From CAZFIM01 sp964519615 (GTDB taxonomy: Bacteria; Chloroflexota; Dehalococcoidia; GIF9; UBA5629): DNA of 10,825 nt. The notes below the pieces were generated by a model that made no database searches, was not told where the DNA came from, and worked only from the letters and a program-made list of their open reading frames with translations. The translations under genes and the position numbers were made by a program. Shown in pieces: positions 1 to 7,764 of the stretch. The stretch covers positions 1-10,825 of the forward strand of contig CAZFIM010000076.1 of the NCBI GenBank assembly GCA_964519615.1, written 5' to 3'. Numbering within the stretch: the first letter of the stretch is position 1; each line of letters begins with the position of its first letter.

Positions 1-2428
1 CACCGCGGTCAACACAATCAATAATAGGATCATGACGCGCTCCATGATCAACATAAACTACACCGGGCATAATTCGTTCCCAAACCCGGGCGCCGCAAAG
101 AACGATACCTCTTTCATTGAATACCTTGACAATATCTCCGTCCCTGATACCTCGTTTAACTGCGTCATCGGGATTGATCCAGGCTGGCTCATATCGGTAC
201 CCATCGGCTGCCAGTACTTTGCAGGTAATGATTTCCCGTGTCCAGCTGATATCGTCGCATTGGGAATGAGTGCGCCAGCGGCCGTGATTTGACATGAGCA
301 GTAGCGGGAACATGGCAGCCCGCTCGCTGGAAATTCTCTCATCATGAGTTTCAGTTTTCTCATGCCACTGCGGATACGGCATTCTTTCTCTATCATTTGG
401 AAAGTATTTAGCCAATCGCTCCGAATAGAATTCCAGTTTGCCGGTAGGAGTGGGAAGAGGATTATTTTCCGGATCTTCATAAAATTTCCGTAAACCGGGA
501 GAGTCTTTGTCCCAGTCTTTAGCGGTAGGATATACGTAGTATTTTTTATCCTGAAATTCTTCCCAGGTCAGTATTTTATCCAGCTCCATAGAGTAGAAAA
601 CTTCTTTTTCCAGGTCACGGGTAGTCTTTCCTTCGGAAAATTTCTCACCCATGCCCAGCTTCTTGGCAATTTCCAAAACAATTTCATAATCACTCTTTGA
701 CTCACCAATAGGTTCAATCGCCTTTTCTTGCAAGCAGATACTCTGGAAGTGAGGACCCTGGCGGGTATTGGTGACTATGTCCTCTACCTCTAAGGTGGTG
801 TTAGCCGGCAAAATAATATCGGCATACAGCGTATCATTCTCCAACCACGGATGCTGAGCAACGACGCACTCAATCTTGGGACTACGCATTGCTTCTATTG
901 TCCAGTTGCCGTGGTTCCAGCAGGTGGTCCGGCAAGGAGTGTCAGTCCAGATCATATGGATTTCGGTACCGCCCTTTTCCTTCTCAATGGGATAAGTATA
1001 TTTAACAAATTGCTCTTCCGGTTGGGATTCCTGACCGCCACTTCCGATGAAGGTCAGAGGCGGTTTGAGGATAGCATCCTGAATCAGAGTTTTTGGTATT
1101 AGCTGTTTTCCCCAGGCATCGATAGTGGTACGGCAAGGTAACCTTAATCGCTCGCTCAGAGCAGGGTTAAAGAAACGGATGCTCTTCAATCCTTCTGCCC
1201 GGGGCATTCCAAAATAGGTCATCTGACATTGATGGACTCCAGACCCCCCCAGCCCCTGCATTCCAAGCAGAATGCATTCCAGACGACCTGGTTCATGGGA
1301 AAGAGGCCCCCGGATAAAAGATCCGCCAAAATAGTGGGCGATAGAGGTCACCTTACGGGCAAATTCTCTGGCCAGGGCTTTAATGGTCCATTCCGGAACG
1401 CCACATTTCTCAGATGCCCATTCAGGGGTTTTAGGAATACCATCTACTTTGCCGAGAACGTAATCTTGAATTTTGTCCATACCCACAGCGTGTGTTTCAA
1501 TGTACTCTTTTTCCCATGTACCTTCTTTTAACCATACATATATTATGGACAGCTGCAACGCAGCATCGGTATTTGGTAGAATGGGGATCCATTTATCTGC
1601 ATGAACCGCCGCCGCGTAATTCAGGTCCGGGCAGATATACACCTGTTTAATTCCAACTTCAGTCCAAAAATATAAAATACGTGTGGCATATTGCCCGGTA
1701 AATCCCCACGGAGTCGTCTCTGCATCGCAGCCCCAATGCAGAATCATTTCGCTGTTCTCCGTGATATCCTTTATTAAATTTGCGGCCGGTGACATCATAC
1801 CCTGGAAACCCTGACCCCAGACATGCTTGGCACCCCAATACCACCCCTCCCAACTGTCAGGATTGCGGACCTGCTGGGTAAAGCCTCCCATCATATCAAA
1901 TAAACGAGCGGAATGACCGTGAGGAGTGTTAATGGTCTTGTTTTCACCATGTCCGTCTCCCTGGACAAGTATACCGAGCGGCCCATATTTCTTGTGAATC
2001 CGTTTTATTTCATCAGCTACCAGTGTAGAAGCCTCGTCCCAGGAGATTCTGACGTATTTGCTCTTCCCCCGATTCCGGGTATTTCTCTCTCCATCAGGAT
2101 TCCAGTCCACCCTCTTCAATGGGTATTTGATGCGGTTTGGAGAATAGGTCCTTTTCTTGTAAGCTAAAGAGAAGGGGCATGGGAGCGCTTTCATTAACGG
2201 TTTTAGTGTTTTGCCGTTCCGTGTTATCCTCCACGCATTGAAACTCTCTGGATCATATTTCCAGTCATAATGCATTGGTCTAACCCTGACTGCTTTCCCG
2301 TCCTTAACATCAACAACGCATTCACCTCCGCCACCGAGTAATCCGCCTAATGCAAGTGATTTGAATACGGTTTTTTCGGTGCTTCCAGTCGTTTTTTGTC
2401 GTGATTTCTTGTTATTACTTTCGCTCAT
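1..2428 (-). CDS. Molybdopterin oxidoreductase, transhydroxylase large-subunit-like (C-terminus cut by window edge)
   Basis: The reading frame is open from ATG at 2428-2426 to the left edge (809 codons, no stop). The start follows an SD-like GAGGAA (complement of 2435-2440) six bases upstream. It is a DMSO-reductase-superfamily enzyme. Visible landmarks are KYVRISWDEA (about residues 124-133), NPDSWEGW (189-196), a late DIILPANTTLE segment and a C-terminal MGD-binding domain ending in HGARHDPI. The NPDSWEGW block and the overall layout match, from memory, the large subunit of pyrogallol-phloroglucinol transhydroxylase of Pelobacter. In that enzyme the Mo ligand is Ser175 with Asp174 and His144 in the active site; here Ser192, Asp191 and His160 are the likely equivalents. 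As in that enzyme, the N-terminus lacks the CxxCxxxC site for the proximal [4Fe-4S] cluster. There is no twin-arginine signal, so it is probably cytoplasmic. About 60 C-terminal residues should lie beyond the edge, where an iron-sulfur subunit might follow. The superfamily is certain and the transhydroxylase-like branch likely; the substrate is unknown. Confidence 0.9.
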   Translation of the reverse strand, partial: MSESNNKKSRQKTTGSTEKTVFKSLALGGLLGGGGECVVDVKDGKAVRVRPMHYDWKYDPESFNAWRITRNGKTLKPLMKALPCPFSLAYKKRTYSPNRIKYPLKRVDWNPDGERNTRNRGKSKYVRISWDEASTLVADEIKRIHKKYGPLGILVQGDGHGENKTINTPHGHSARLFDMMGGFTQQVRNPDSWEGWYWGAKHVWGQGFQGMMSPAANLIKDITENSEMILHWGCDAETTPWGFTGQYATRILYFWTEVGIKQVYICPDLNYAAAVHADKWIPILPNTDAALQLSIIYVWLKEGTWEKEYIETHAVGMDKIQDYVLGKVDGIPKTPEWASEKCGVPEWTIKALAREFARKVTSIAHYFGGSFIRGPLSHEPGRLECILLGMQGLGGSGVHQCQMTYFGMPRAEGLKSIRFFNPALSERLRLPCRTTIDAWGKQLIPKTLIQDAILKPPLTFIGSGGQESQPEEQFVKYTYPIEKEKGGTEIHMIWTDTPCRTTCWNHGNWTIEAMRSPKIECVVAQHPWLENDTLYADIILPANTTLEVEDIVTNTRQGPHFQSICLQEKAIEPIGESKSDYEIVLEIAKKLGMGEKFSEGKTTRDLEKEVFYSMELDKILTWEEFQDKKYYVYPTAKDWDKDSPGLRKFYEDPENNPLPTPTGKLEFYSERLAKYFPNDRERMPYPQWHEKTETHDERISSERAAMFPLLLMSNHGRWRTHSQCDDISWTREIITCKVLAADGYRYEPAWINPDDAVKRGIRDGDIVKVFNERGIVLCGARVWERIMPGVVYVDHGARHDPIIDCVDRG

Positions 2429-2434
2429 ATAGAG

Positions 2435-2440
2435 TTCCTC
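2435..2440 (-). promoter_or_regulatory. Ribosome binding site for the left molybdenum enzyme
   Basis: The minus strand reads GAGGAA six bases before the ATG at 2428. It supports this ATG as the start. Confidence 0.6.
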
Positions 2441-2475
2441 GCTTTAAAACCATTTTATGAATAGCATGATATCTA

Positions 2476-2505
2476 TTTATACTAAAGTAGAATAGAGGAT
2501 GCCAA
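2476..2505 (-). promoter_or_regulatory. Candidate sigma-70 promoter for the left molybdenum enzyme
   Basis: On the minus strand, TTGGCA (complement of 2500-2505, 5 of 6 matches to the -35 consensus) lies 18 bases before TATAAA (complement of 2476-2481, 5 of 6 matches to the -10). Transcription would start near 2469, giving a leader of about 40 nt with the SD near its end. The rest of the 2429-2844 intergenic region is AT-rich. It contains two short inverted repeats, AGCAGA/TCTGCT (2641-2646/2657-2662) and GGCTA/TAGCC (2681-2685/2695-2699), and no convincing small gene. Assignment is by consensus match only. Confidence 0.45.
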
Positions 2506-2738
2506 TTTACGCCCTGTCATTTTTTTCTTAAAACATCCGTAATCAGAAATATATCTTGTACTTTACCGGTATGAGAAAGAGCATCAATTCAACAGTGACA
2601 CAGATATATGCTGGCGGCTGATAACAAGCTATGTCTTTTCAGCAGAAATTAATCTGTCTGCTTAATTTTACCATAATACGGGCTAATTGTAGAATAGCCA
2701 GGAAAACAACATTATTACCATGTGAAGTCCGCTATGAA

Positions 2739-2768
2739 TTTTCATTTACTGTTTAATTGCGCTATAAT
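2739..2768 (+). promoter_or_regulatory. Candidate promoter for the ior-acd operon
   Basis: A perfect -10 hexamer TATAAT (2763-2768) is preceded at 18 bases by a poor -35, TTTTCA (2739-2744). Transcription would begin near 2775, with a leader of about 70 nt that includes runs of eight and seven T (2779-2786 and 2802-2808). A second perfect TATAAT lies at 2818-2823, with TTGAGT 19 bases upstream (2793-2798). A start from it would leave almost no leader before the SD at 2833, so I prefer the first, with low certainty. Confidence 0.35.
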
Positions 2769-2844
2769 TTTTAAGAAATTTTTTTTCGTAACTTGAGTTG
2801 ATTTTTTTATGATTCATTATAATTGATTATTCAGGAGAAGTGTA

Positions 2845-4765
2845 ATGAGTGAAGTTAAGGATATCACAATTGCATCTGATGCCCCGGACGCCAGATTGTA
2901 TGTACTGGGAAATGAAGCCATTGCCCGCGGGGCAATAGAAGCCGGAATCGATGTTGTAGCTGCCTATCCCGGGACACCATCGAGTGAAATCGTACAGGCA
3001 TTCATAGATGCGTCCACGAAGCGTAAATTTTACGTAGAATGGTCTGTAAATGAAAAAGTTGCATTCGAGGTTGCTTTCGCCGCTGCTATGAGCGGCTTGC
3101 GGTCGGTAGCGGTAATGAAGCATGTCGGTGTCAATGTTGCTCATGATCCTTTAATGACCTCGGCTTACATGGGTACGCGCGGCGGTTTTGTGCTCATTTC
3201 TGCCGATGATCCTTCAATGTGGAGCTCTCAGACCGAACAGGATAACCGTTATATTGCTATGCAAGCCTATGTGCCGGTGCTGGAACCTACTTCCGGGCAG
3301 GAAGCCAGAGAAATGATGAAGGACGCCATTCTCCTTTCAGAGAAGTTCGGACAGATGTTCATGTTCCGTACTGTTACCAGGATAAGTCATGCCAGAATCG
3401 ATGTTCAGTTGGGTGAAATAACTGAAGAGAAGAAGAAGGGACAGTATGAAAAAGGGACATCTCGTTGGGTTTNNNNNNNNNNTTTGTCTTCCCGCTAATG
3501 AAAGAAAGAACCGTGTCCTGATGATTGAGCGAATGGCAAAAATTAAAAAAGCCGTCAATACGCTCAAATATAATGAGCTTATCACGGTTAAAGGAGCCAA
3601 ACTGGGCATTGTTGCCAGCGGCCTTGGGTACGCATATATGCGTGAGGCGTTACAGTGGTTGGGGATAGAGGACAAAGTATCCATATTGAAAGTGGGAACT
3701 CCTTATCCTATACCGGATGAATTGACATTGCAATTAATCAAATCCGTACCTGAAATTCTGGTTGTAGAAGAGCTGGAACCTGTTGTTGAGAACCAGGTCA
3801 AGATACTTGCTCAGGAACAGAAAGTGGATGTTCTCATTCACGGAAAAGATGTAGTACCGCTTGCGGGAGAGCTTTCCACCCGGAAAGTAATGGAAGCCAT
3901 TGCCAGGATCATTGAAGTCAAATTACCCACAGATTACGCACTGCTGGATAAAATCAATGAAACGGTAGAATCCTTACTGCCCGTCAGACCGCCGGCTCTG
4001 TGTCCGGGATGTCCGCATCGTGCTACTCTCTATGCTGTCAATGTAGCTGCACGCCGTTACAAGAAGGAATTCGGCAAGGACCCGGTACTGCCCGGCGATA
4101 TCGGCTGTTACGCGCTTGGTTTCAATCCTCCTTTGAACTCGGATGATATCGCCATTTGTATGGGGGGAGCTTTCGGTACTGCTAACGGTATAGCTCAAGC
4201 TACCGGTGCTCCGGTAATAGCCCATCTTGGTGATTCAACATTCTTTCATTCCGGCATTCCGCCTATGATCAATGCCGTATATAATCATGCTAATATAACA
4301 ATGCTGGTGCTCGATAACTCCACAACCGGTCAGACCGGTTTTCAACCTAATCCCGGTACCGGTATCACCGCACAGGGTGACATCGCTGAGATAATTAAAA
4401 TCGAGGACGTAGCCCGTGCCTGTCAGGTGAAATTTGTTGAAGTGGTCGATCCGTTTGATCTGAAAGCGACGATCGATACGATTGAACGTGCTCTGCGTTT
4501 TGACGGCCCTTCGCTGGTTGTTGCGCGGCAAGCATGTCAGGTTATCATGCAGCGTGAATTGAAGAAAACCGGGGAAAAATTCAAGCCAATGACGGTGGAT
4601 CTGGATGTGTGCTCTGATTGCCGGTTATGTGTAAATGCACTGGGTTGTCCTGCAATATACATCGAAGATGAGCATGTTGCCATTGACCCGGCACAATGTA
4701 CCGGTTGCAGACTGTGTGCTCAGATTTGCCCGGTTAACGCGATAATTGACAGAAGGAGTAAATAG
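2845..4765 (+). CDS. iorA: Indolepyruvate:ferredoxin oxidoreductase, alpha subunit (interrupted by an assembly gap)
   Basis: This is the catalytic subunit for the oxidative decarboxylation of aryl-2-oxoacids (indolepyruvate, phenylpyruvate, hydroxyphenylpyruvate) to aryl-acetyl-CoA with reduction of ferredoxin; cytoplasmic. ATG 2845 follows AGGAG (2833-2837) at seven bases. The N-terminal pyruvate-ferredoxin-type domain shows YPGTPSSE (41-48). After the gap come CPGCPHR, the TPP-binding stretch from GDSTFFHSG to LVLDN, and a C-terminal ferredoxin domain. Its two cysteine sets are CX2CX2CX5C (about residues 585-597) and CX2CX2CX3C (about 614-624). The reading frame changes across ten Ns at 3473-3482: residues 1-209 precede it and 426 residues from CLPANERK follow it. 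The total of about 635 residues is normal for IorA, so I read this as one intact gene with a mis-sized gap, not a pseudogene. It is first in a four-gene operon with iorB, acdB and acdA. Confidence 0.95.
3473..3482. other. Assembly gap (10 Ns) inside iorA
   Basis: Ten undetermined bases separate sequence ending GGGTTT from sequence beginning TTTGTCTT. The upstream iorA frame and the downstream frame are out of register by the ten-base count. The true length must be a multiple of three, so ten is a placeholder. Both sides share TTT, and merging the copies gives an uninterrupted RWVCLPANERK. Confidence 0.97.
4753..4758 (+). promoter_or_regulatory. Ribosome binding site that sets the iorB start
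   Basis: AAGGAG lies inside the last codons of iorA, eight bases before GTG 4767 and eleven before ATG 4770. It rules out an upstream in-frame TTG at 4746, which would place the SD inside the gene. Confidence 0.7.
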
Positions 4766-4769
4766 AGTG

Positions 4770-5393
4770 ATGAATACGACTGCGGATATTAAAGAGTTGA
4801 ATGTTATACTGGCCGGTGTAGGCGGCCAGGGTGTGATTTTGATGTCTGAATTGCTCGGTCATGCTGTTATCGAGGATGGACTTAGCATGCAGGGGTCCGA
4901 AGTACTGGGAATGGCGCAGCGCGGCGGCTCTGTTTTCAGCAATATCAGGATCGGCGATAATTTATACGCACCTCTGACGCCTCAGGGTAAGTGTGATATT
5001 CTGATTGCTGTGGAACCAAGCGAAGCGCTCAGATATATAAAAGATCTCTCTGCATCGAGCCTTGTCATCGTCAATACGACAAAGGTCTTGCCGTTTACAG
5101 TTTCCATCGGTCAGAGTTCATACCCTGAACTGGACGTTATTGTATCAGAATTAAAGAAAGTCACCCAAAATGTCATCACTCTCGATGCTACCAGGATTGC
5201 AGAGGAAGCCGGTAATCTGCTGACCACCAATACCGTTATGCTGGGGGCACTTTTCGGGAGTGGACGGCTGCCTATCAAATTGGATACGATGAAAGAGTTG
5301 ATTAAAAAGCGTGTACCTGCCAAAGCAATCGATGCCAATATGCGTGCCTTTGATCTTGGTTATAACTATGTTCTGGGACAGGCAAAGAAATAA
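4770..5393 (+). CDS. iorB: Indolepyruvate:ferredoxin oxidoreductase, beta subunit
   Basis: This is the small, gamma-type subunit of the 2-oxoacid:ferredoxin oxidoreductase and forms the complex with IorA. The 207 residues match the usual family length of about 200. The N-terminal VILAGVGGQGVI motif is diagnostic of the gamma domain, followed by SEVLGMAQRGGSV and a VEPSEALRY segment. No iron-sulfur motif is present, as expected, because the clusters are in IorA. The start is ATG 4770; the adjacent GTG 4767 is equally usable and would add one residue. The gene begins four bases after the iorA stop, so the two are probably translationally coupled, which suits an equimolar complex. Confidence 0.93.
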   Translation: MNTTADIKELNVILAGVGGQGVILMSELLGHAVIEDGLSMQGSEVLGMAQRGGSVFSNIRIGDNLYAPLTPQGKCDILIAVEPSEALRYIKDLSASSLVIVNTTKVLPFTVSIGQSSYPELDVIVSELKKVTQNVITLDATRIAEEAGNLLTTNTVMLGALFGSGRLPIKLDTMKELIKKRVPAKAIDANMRAFDLGYNYVLGQAKK

Positions 5394-5446
5394 CCTTCTT
5401 GAGAATAGCCTGTATAGTCCCCAAAAATTGACATGAGGGAGGAAAG

Positions 5447-6145
5447 GTGAGCACTCTGAACGATATTATTGCTGCTGTAAAAAAACAGGGAAGAACCATC
5501 CTCAGCGAGGATGAATCCAAAAAGCTGCTCAGAGAACTGCAAATTAAAACGACAGAATTATATATGGCTGGGTCGAAAGAAGAAGCTGTTGCGCAAAGCA
5601 GCCGGATGGGTTTTCCTGTTGTATTGAAGATTGCATCACCAGACATTAGTCATAAAAGCGACGCAGGCGGTGTCAAGATCAATCTGAAGGATGGGGAAGC
5701 GGTAGCACAGGCATATGAGGATATTATTTCATCCTGTAAAAGGCAATTTCCTGATGCTGCCATAGAGGGCGTTGCAGTTCAGAATATGGTGAAGCCCGGT
5801 ATAGAAGTGATTATCGGCATGACAAAAGATCCTCAGTTTGGCCCTGTTATTATGTTCGGACTGGGAGGAGTATGGGTGGAGGTTCTCAAGGACGTGAGCT
5901 TTAGAATTGCGCCTCTGACACAGTCAGATGCCGCCAAAATGATTAAAGAAATCAAGGGATATTCTCTTCTTCAGGGTTATAGAGGAACTCCACCTGCCGA
6001 TATTGCAGTTTTGGAGGATATATTGATGAAAATCTCCCGATATGCGGTAGAAAACCCGGATATAAGGGAGATTGATTTAAATCCAATTTTTGCCTATAGC
6101 GATCATGCAGTGGCAGTCGACGCTCGCGTAATATTGGAAAATTAG
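5447..6145 (+). CDS. acdB: ADP-forming acyl-CoA synthetase, beta (ATP-grasp) subunit
   Basis: This is the nucleotide-binding subunit of the NDP-forming acetate/aryl-acetate CoA ligase, which with AcdA converts acyl-CoA + ADP + phosphate to acid + CoA + ATP. The 232 residues fit the free-standing ATP-grasp subunit. Visible motifs are FPVVLKI with Lys61, DISHKSDAGGV with His69 (the second phospho-histidine position, equivalent to His71 of the Pyrococcus beta subunit, from memory), the glycine-rich FGLGGVWVE, and the C-terminal IREIDLNPIF that supplies acidic metal ligands. It starts at GTG 5447 after AGGGAGG (5436-5442). The spacing is short, but an in-frame stop at 5429-5431 and the absence of another suitable codon support this start. 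It lies 53 bases after iorB and upstream of acdA. In many bacteria the two subunits are fused into one protein of about 700 residues; here they are separate genes. Confidence 0.92.
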   Translation: MSTLNDIIAAVKKQGRTILSEDESKKLLRELQIKTTELYMAGSKEEAVAQSSRMGFPVVLKIASPDISHKSDAGGVKINLKDGEAVAQAYEDIISSCKRQFPDAAIEGVAVQNMVKPGIEVIIGMTKDPQFGPVIMFGLGGVWVEVLKDVSFRIAPLTQSDAAKMIKEIKGYSLLQGYRGTPPADIAVLEDILMKISRYAVENPDIREIDLNPIFAYSDHAVAVDARVILEN

Positions 6146-6158
6146 CAATGTTTCTCTA

Positions 6159-6194
6159 TTGACAGCCTGATACGGCGCGGTGATATCAGGTTGT
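6159..6194 (+). promoter_or_regulatory. Stem-loop with an overlapping TTGACA box between acdB and acdA
   Basis: The 88-base acdB-acdA gap contains an inverted repeat: CCTGATA (6166-6172) pairs with TATCAGG (6184-6190). The pairing extends outward to 6162/6194 with one G-U pair, making about 11 bp around an 11-base loop. A perfect -35 box, TTGACA, at 6159-6164 overlaps the left arm. The matching -10 position (TGATAT or GATATC, 6181-6187) is poor. It could be an operator on an internal promoter or an mRNA stability or processing hairpin. There is no T-run, so it is not a simple terminator. Confidence 0.4.
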
Positions 6195-6221
6195 GAAGGA
6201 ACAGATTAACCATGGAAAAAC

Positions 6222-6227
6222 AGGAGG
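6222..6227 (+). promoter_or_regulatory. Ribosome binding site that sets the acdA start
   Basis: A perfect AGGAGG lies six bases before ATG 6234. It favours this ATG over the in-frame TTG at 6231. Confidence 0.8.
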
Positions 6228-6233
6228 CACTTG

Positions 6234-7622
6234 ATGGCTCAAGATACGGTTGCACAGCTTGACCGCATTTTAAACGCAAAATCGGTTAGTCTTGTCGGCG
6301 CTTCGAACAAAGAGGGAAGCTTCGGAAGGCTGTTCGTGGAAGGTCTGATTAAAATGGGCTGCAAAAACATCTACCCGGTAAATCCCAAAAGCTCTGAAAT
6401 CATGGGATTAAAGGCCTATCCCAGTATAACCGATATTCCCTATGACGTTGACGTAGCCGTTTTGCTGACACCGCCTGAGCCTGTTCTTGGCCTGGTTAAA
6501 GAGTGCGTTCAAAAAAAGATTAAAGGAATCGTTGTCTTCGCTGCCGGTTTTGGTGAACTGGGTGAGGAAGGTAAAAAAGCGCAAAATGAAATCGCGCGGG
6601 TTGCTGTTATGGGCGGCGCCAGAGTGATTGGGCCTAATTGTCTTGGTTTCTATACCCCCAGCGCCGGAGTTATCACCTTTCCACAGGCGTTAATGAAAGG
6701 TATGCCGACCGAAAGCGGTACCATCGGCGGCTTTGCGCAGAGCGGTTCATTTGTTGACCATCTCACCTGGTATTTATCCAGAAAAGGTCTGCGATTCAGC
6801 TCTATTATTAGCTCCGGTAATGAGTGCGATCTCAGTTCTGCAGATTTCCTTCAGTATTTCGGGGAGGATGATAAGACTCACACCATAGTTGCTTATATGG
6901 AAGGTGTAAAAGACGGCAGACGGTTTTTTGAGGTTGCTCGTGATGTTGCACGTAAAAAGCCCGTGATTATTTGGAAGGGAGGGGCTACCGCTTTCGGAGC
7001 AAAAGCAGCAGCATCGCACACGGGATCGCTTGCCGGTTCCCAACATGTCTGGGATGCTATGTTTCGTCAGACCGGAATGATCAGTGTCACCAGTTTTGAA
7101 GAAGTGATTGACTGTTGTCTAGCATTTTATTATCTCCCCCTGCCGAAAGGAAGGAGAGTTGCTATTATTTGCGGACAGGGCGGTACAGGTGTAGGCACAG
7201 CAGACAACTGCATCAGGATGGGTTTGCAGCTGTCACAGCTTTCCGAGAACACCTTAAAAAAAATGAAAGAGTTAATTACCGGTGTGGGTGTTACGGTGGG
7301 CAATCCGGCCGATATCGGTGTTGTATCTCTTATGAAACCGCATCTATATGGAGAGACGATAAAAATACTGGCCGATGACGAGAATGTGGATATGATTCTG
7401 GCCATTACCTCGCCCAACATGCCGTGTCTTGAAGGTATTGTTAGTGCTGCCAGGGGATTGAGCAAGCCGCTGATAACATCCGTATTTTCATTGCCTGAAT
7501 TGTCACCGAATGTATATGAATATCTATCTGAGAACCACGTACCTGCATATTCAGATCCAAAAAAAGGAGCTTTCGTTCTCTCTAAAATGGCTGACTATCG
7601 CGACTTTCTTACGGATGCGTAA
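6234..7622 (+). CDS. acdA: ADP-forming acyl-CoA synthetase, alpha (CoA-binding) subunit
   Basis: This is the CoA-binding and catalytic subunit of the NDP-forming acyl-CoA synthetase, partner of AcdB; the pair conserves the thioester energy from the IorAB reaction as ATP. The 462 residues match the archaeal alpha subunit. Domains in order: an N-terminal CoA-binding Rossmann fold (VSLVGASNKEGSFG, about 18-31, to IGPNCLGFY, 132-140), a succinyl-CoA-synthetase-like flavodoxin domain beginning GFAQSGSF (about 166-173) with the catalytic phospho-histidine His262 in AAASHTGSLAG, and a third domain from about residue 305 (VAIICGQGGTGV). His262 matches the position of the Pyrococcus alpha-subunit histidine (257, from memory). 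ATG 6234 is preceded by AGGAGG. It is the last gene of the operon and is followed by a strong terminator. The substrate is probably aryl-acetyl-CoA, judging from iorAB, but acetate or branched-chain acids are possible. Confidence 0.94.
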   Translation: MAQDTVAQLDRILNAKSVSLVGASNKEGSFGRLFVEGLIKMGCKNIYPVNPKSSEIMGLKAYPSITDIPYDVDVAVLLTPPEPVLGLVKECVQKKIKGIVVFAAGFGELGEEGKKAQNEIARVAVMGGARVIGPNCLGFYTPSAGVITFPQALMKGMPTESGTIGGFAQSGSFVDHLTWYLSRKGLRFSSIISSGNECDLSSADFLQYFGEDDKTHTIVAYMEGVKDGRRFFEVARDVARKKPVIIWKGGATAFGAKAAASHTGSLAGSQHVWDAMFRQTGMISVTSFEEVIDCCLAFYYLPLPKGRRVAIICGQGGTGVGTADNCIRMGLQLSQLSENTLKKMKELITGVGVTVGNPADIGVVSLMKPHLYGETIKILADDENVDMILAITSPNMPCLEGIVSAARGLSKPLITSVFSLPELSPNVYEYLSENHVPAYSDPKKGAFVLSKMADYRDFLTDA

Positions 7623-7673
7623 CTGATAAAGCTGCGGAAAAAGTAACCTACTAATCATAGAAGCAAGAAAAGC

Positions 7674-7720
7674 TACAGACCGGCGGAAGCAGAGGTTTTC
7701 TGTGCAACCGCCGGTCTGTA
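7674..7720. terminator. Strong, probably bidirectional, intrinsic terminator
   Basis: A perfect 13-bp stem, TACAGACCGGCGG (7674-7686) against its complement (7708-7720), encloses a 21-base loop that can itself pair partly. It is followed by TTTTAT on the plus strand. On the minus strand the stem is followed by AGCTTTTCTT. It sits between the convergent ends of acdA (7622) and the molybdenum enzyme (7765), so it can stop transcription from both operons. Confidence 0.85.
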
Positions 7721-7764
7721 TTTTATGCGTTTCAGGAGCTTTGTAATCGTACTGCCGATCTGCC

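Noticed and set aside
58..480. A 140-codon minus-strand frame near the left edge
   Set aside because: It is in an alternative frame of the left molybdenum enzyme, whose conserved frame runs through the same bases.
2300..2428. A Tat export signal on the left molybdenum enzyme
   Set aside because: The glycine-rich stretch near residues 25-35 looks slightly hydrophobic, but no twin-arginine motif precedes it and it aligns with the first beta strands of the enzyme.
2845..4765. iorA as a frameshifted pseudogene
   Set aside because: The only frame change coincides with the ten Ns, and all motifs on both sides are intact.
6212..6262. A 16-codon ATG frame overlapping the acdA start, as a leader peptide
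   Set aside because: It lacks a well-placed SD, overlaps acdA in another frame, and shows no codon run typical of attenuation.
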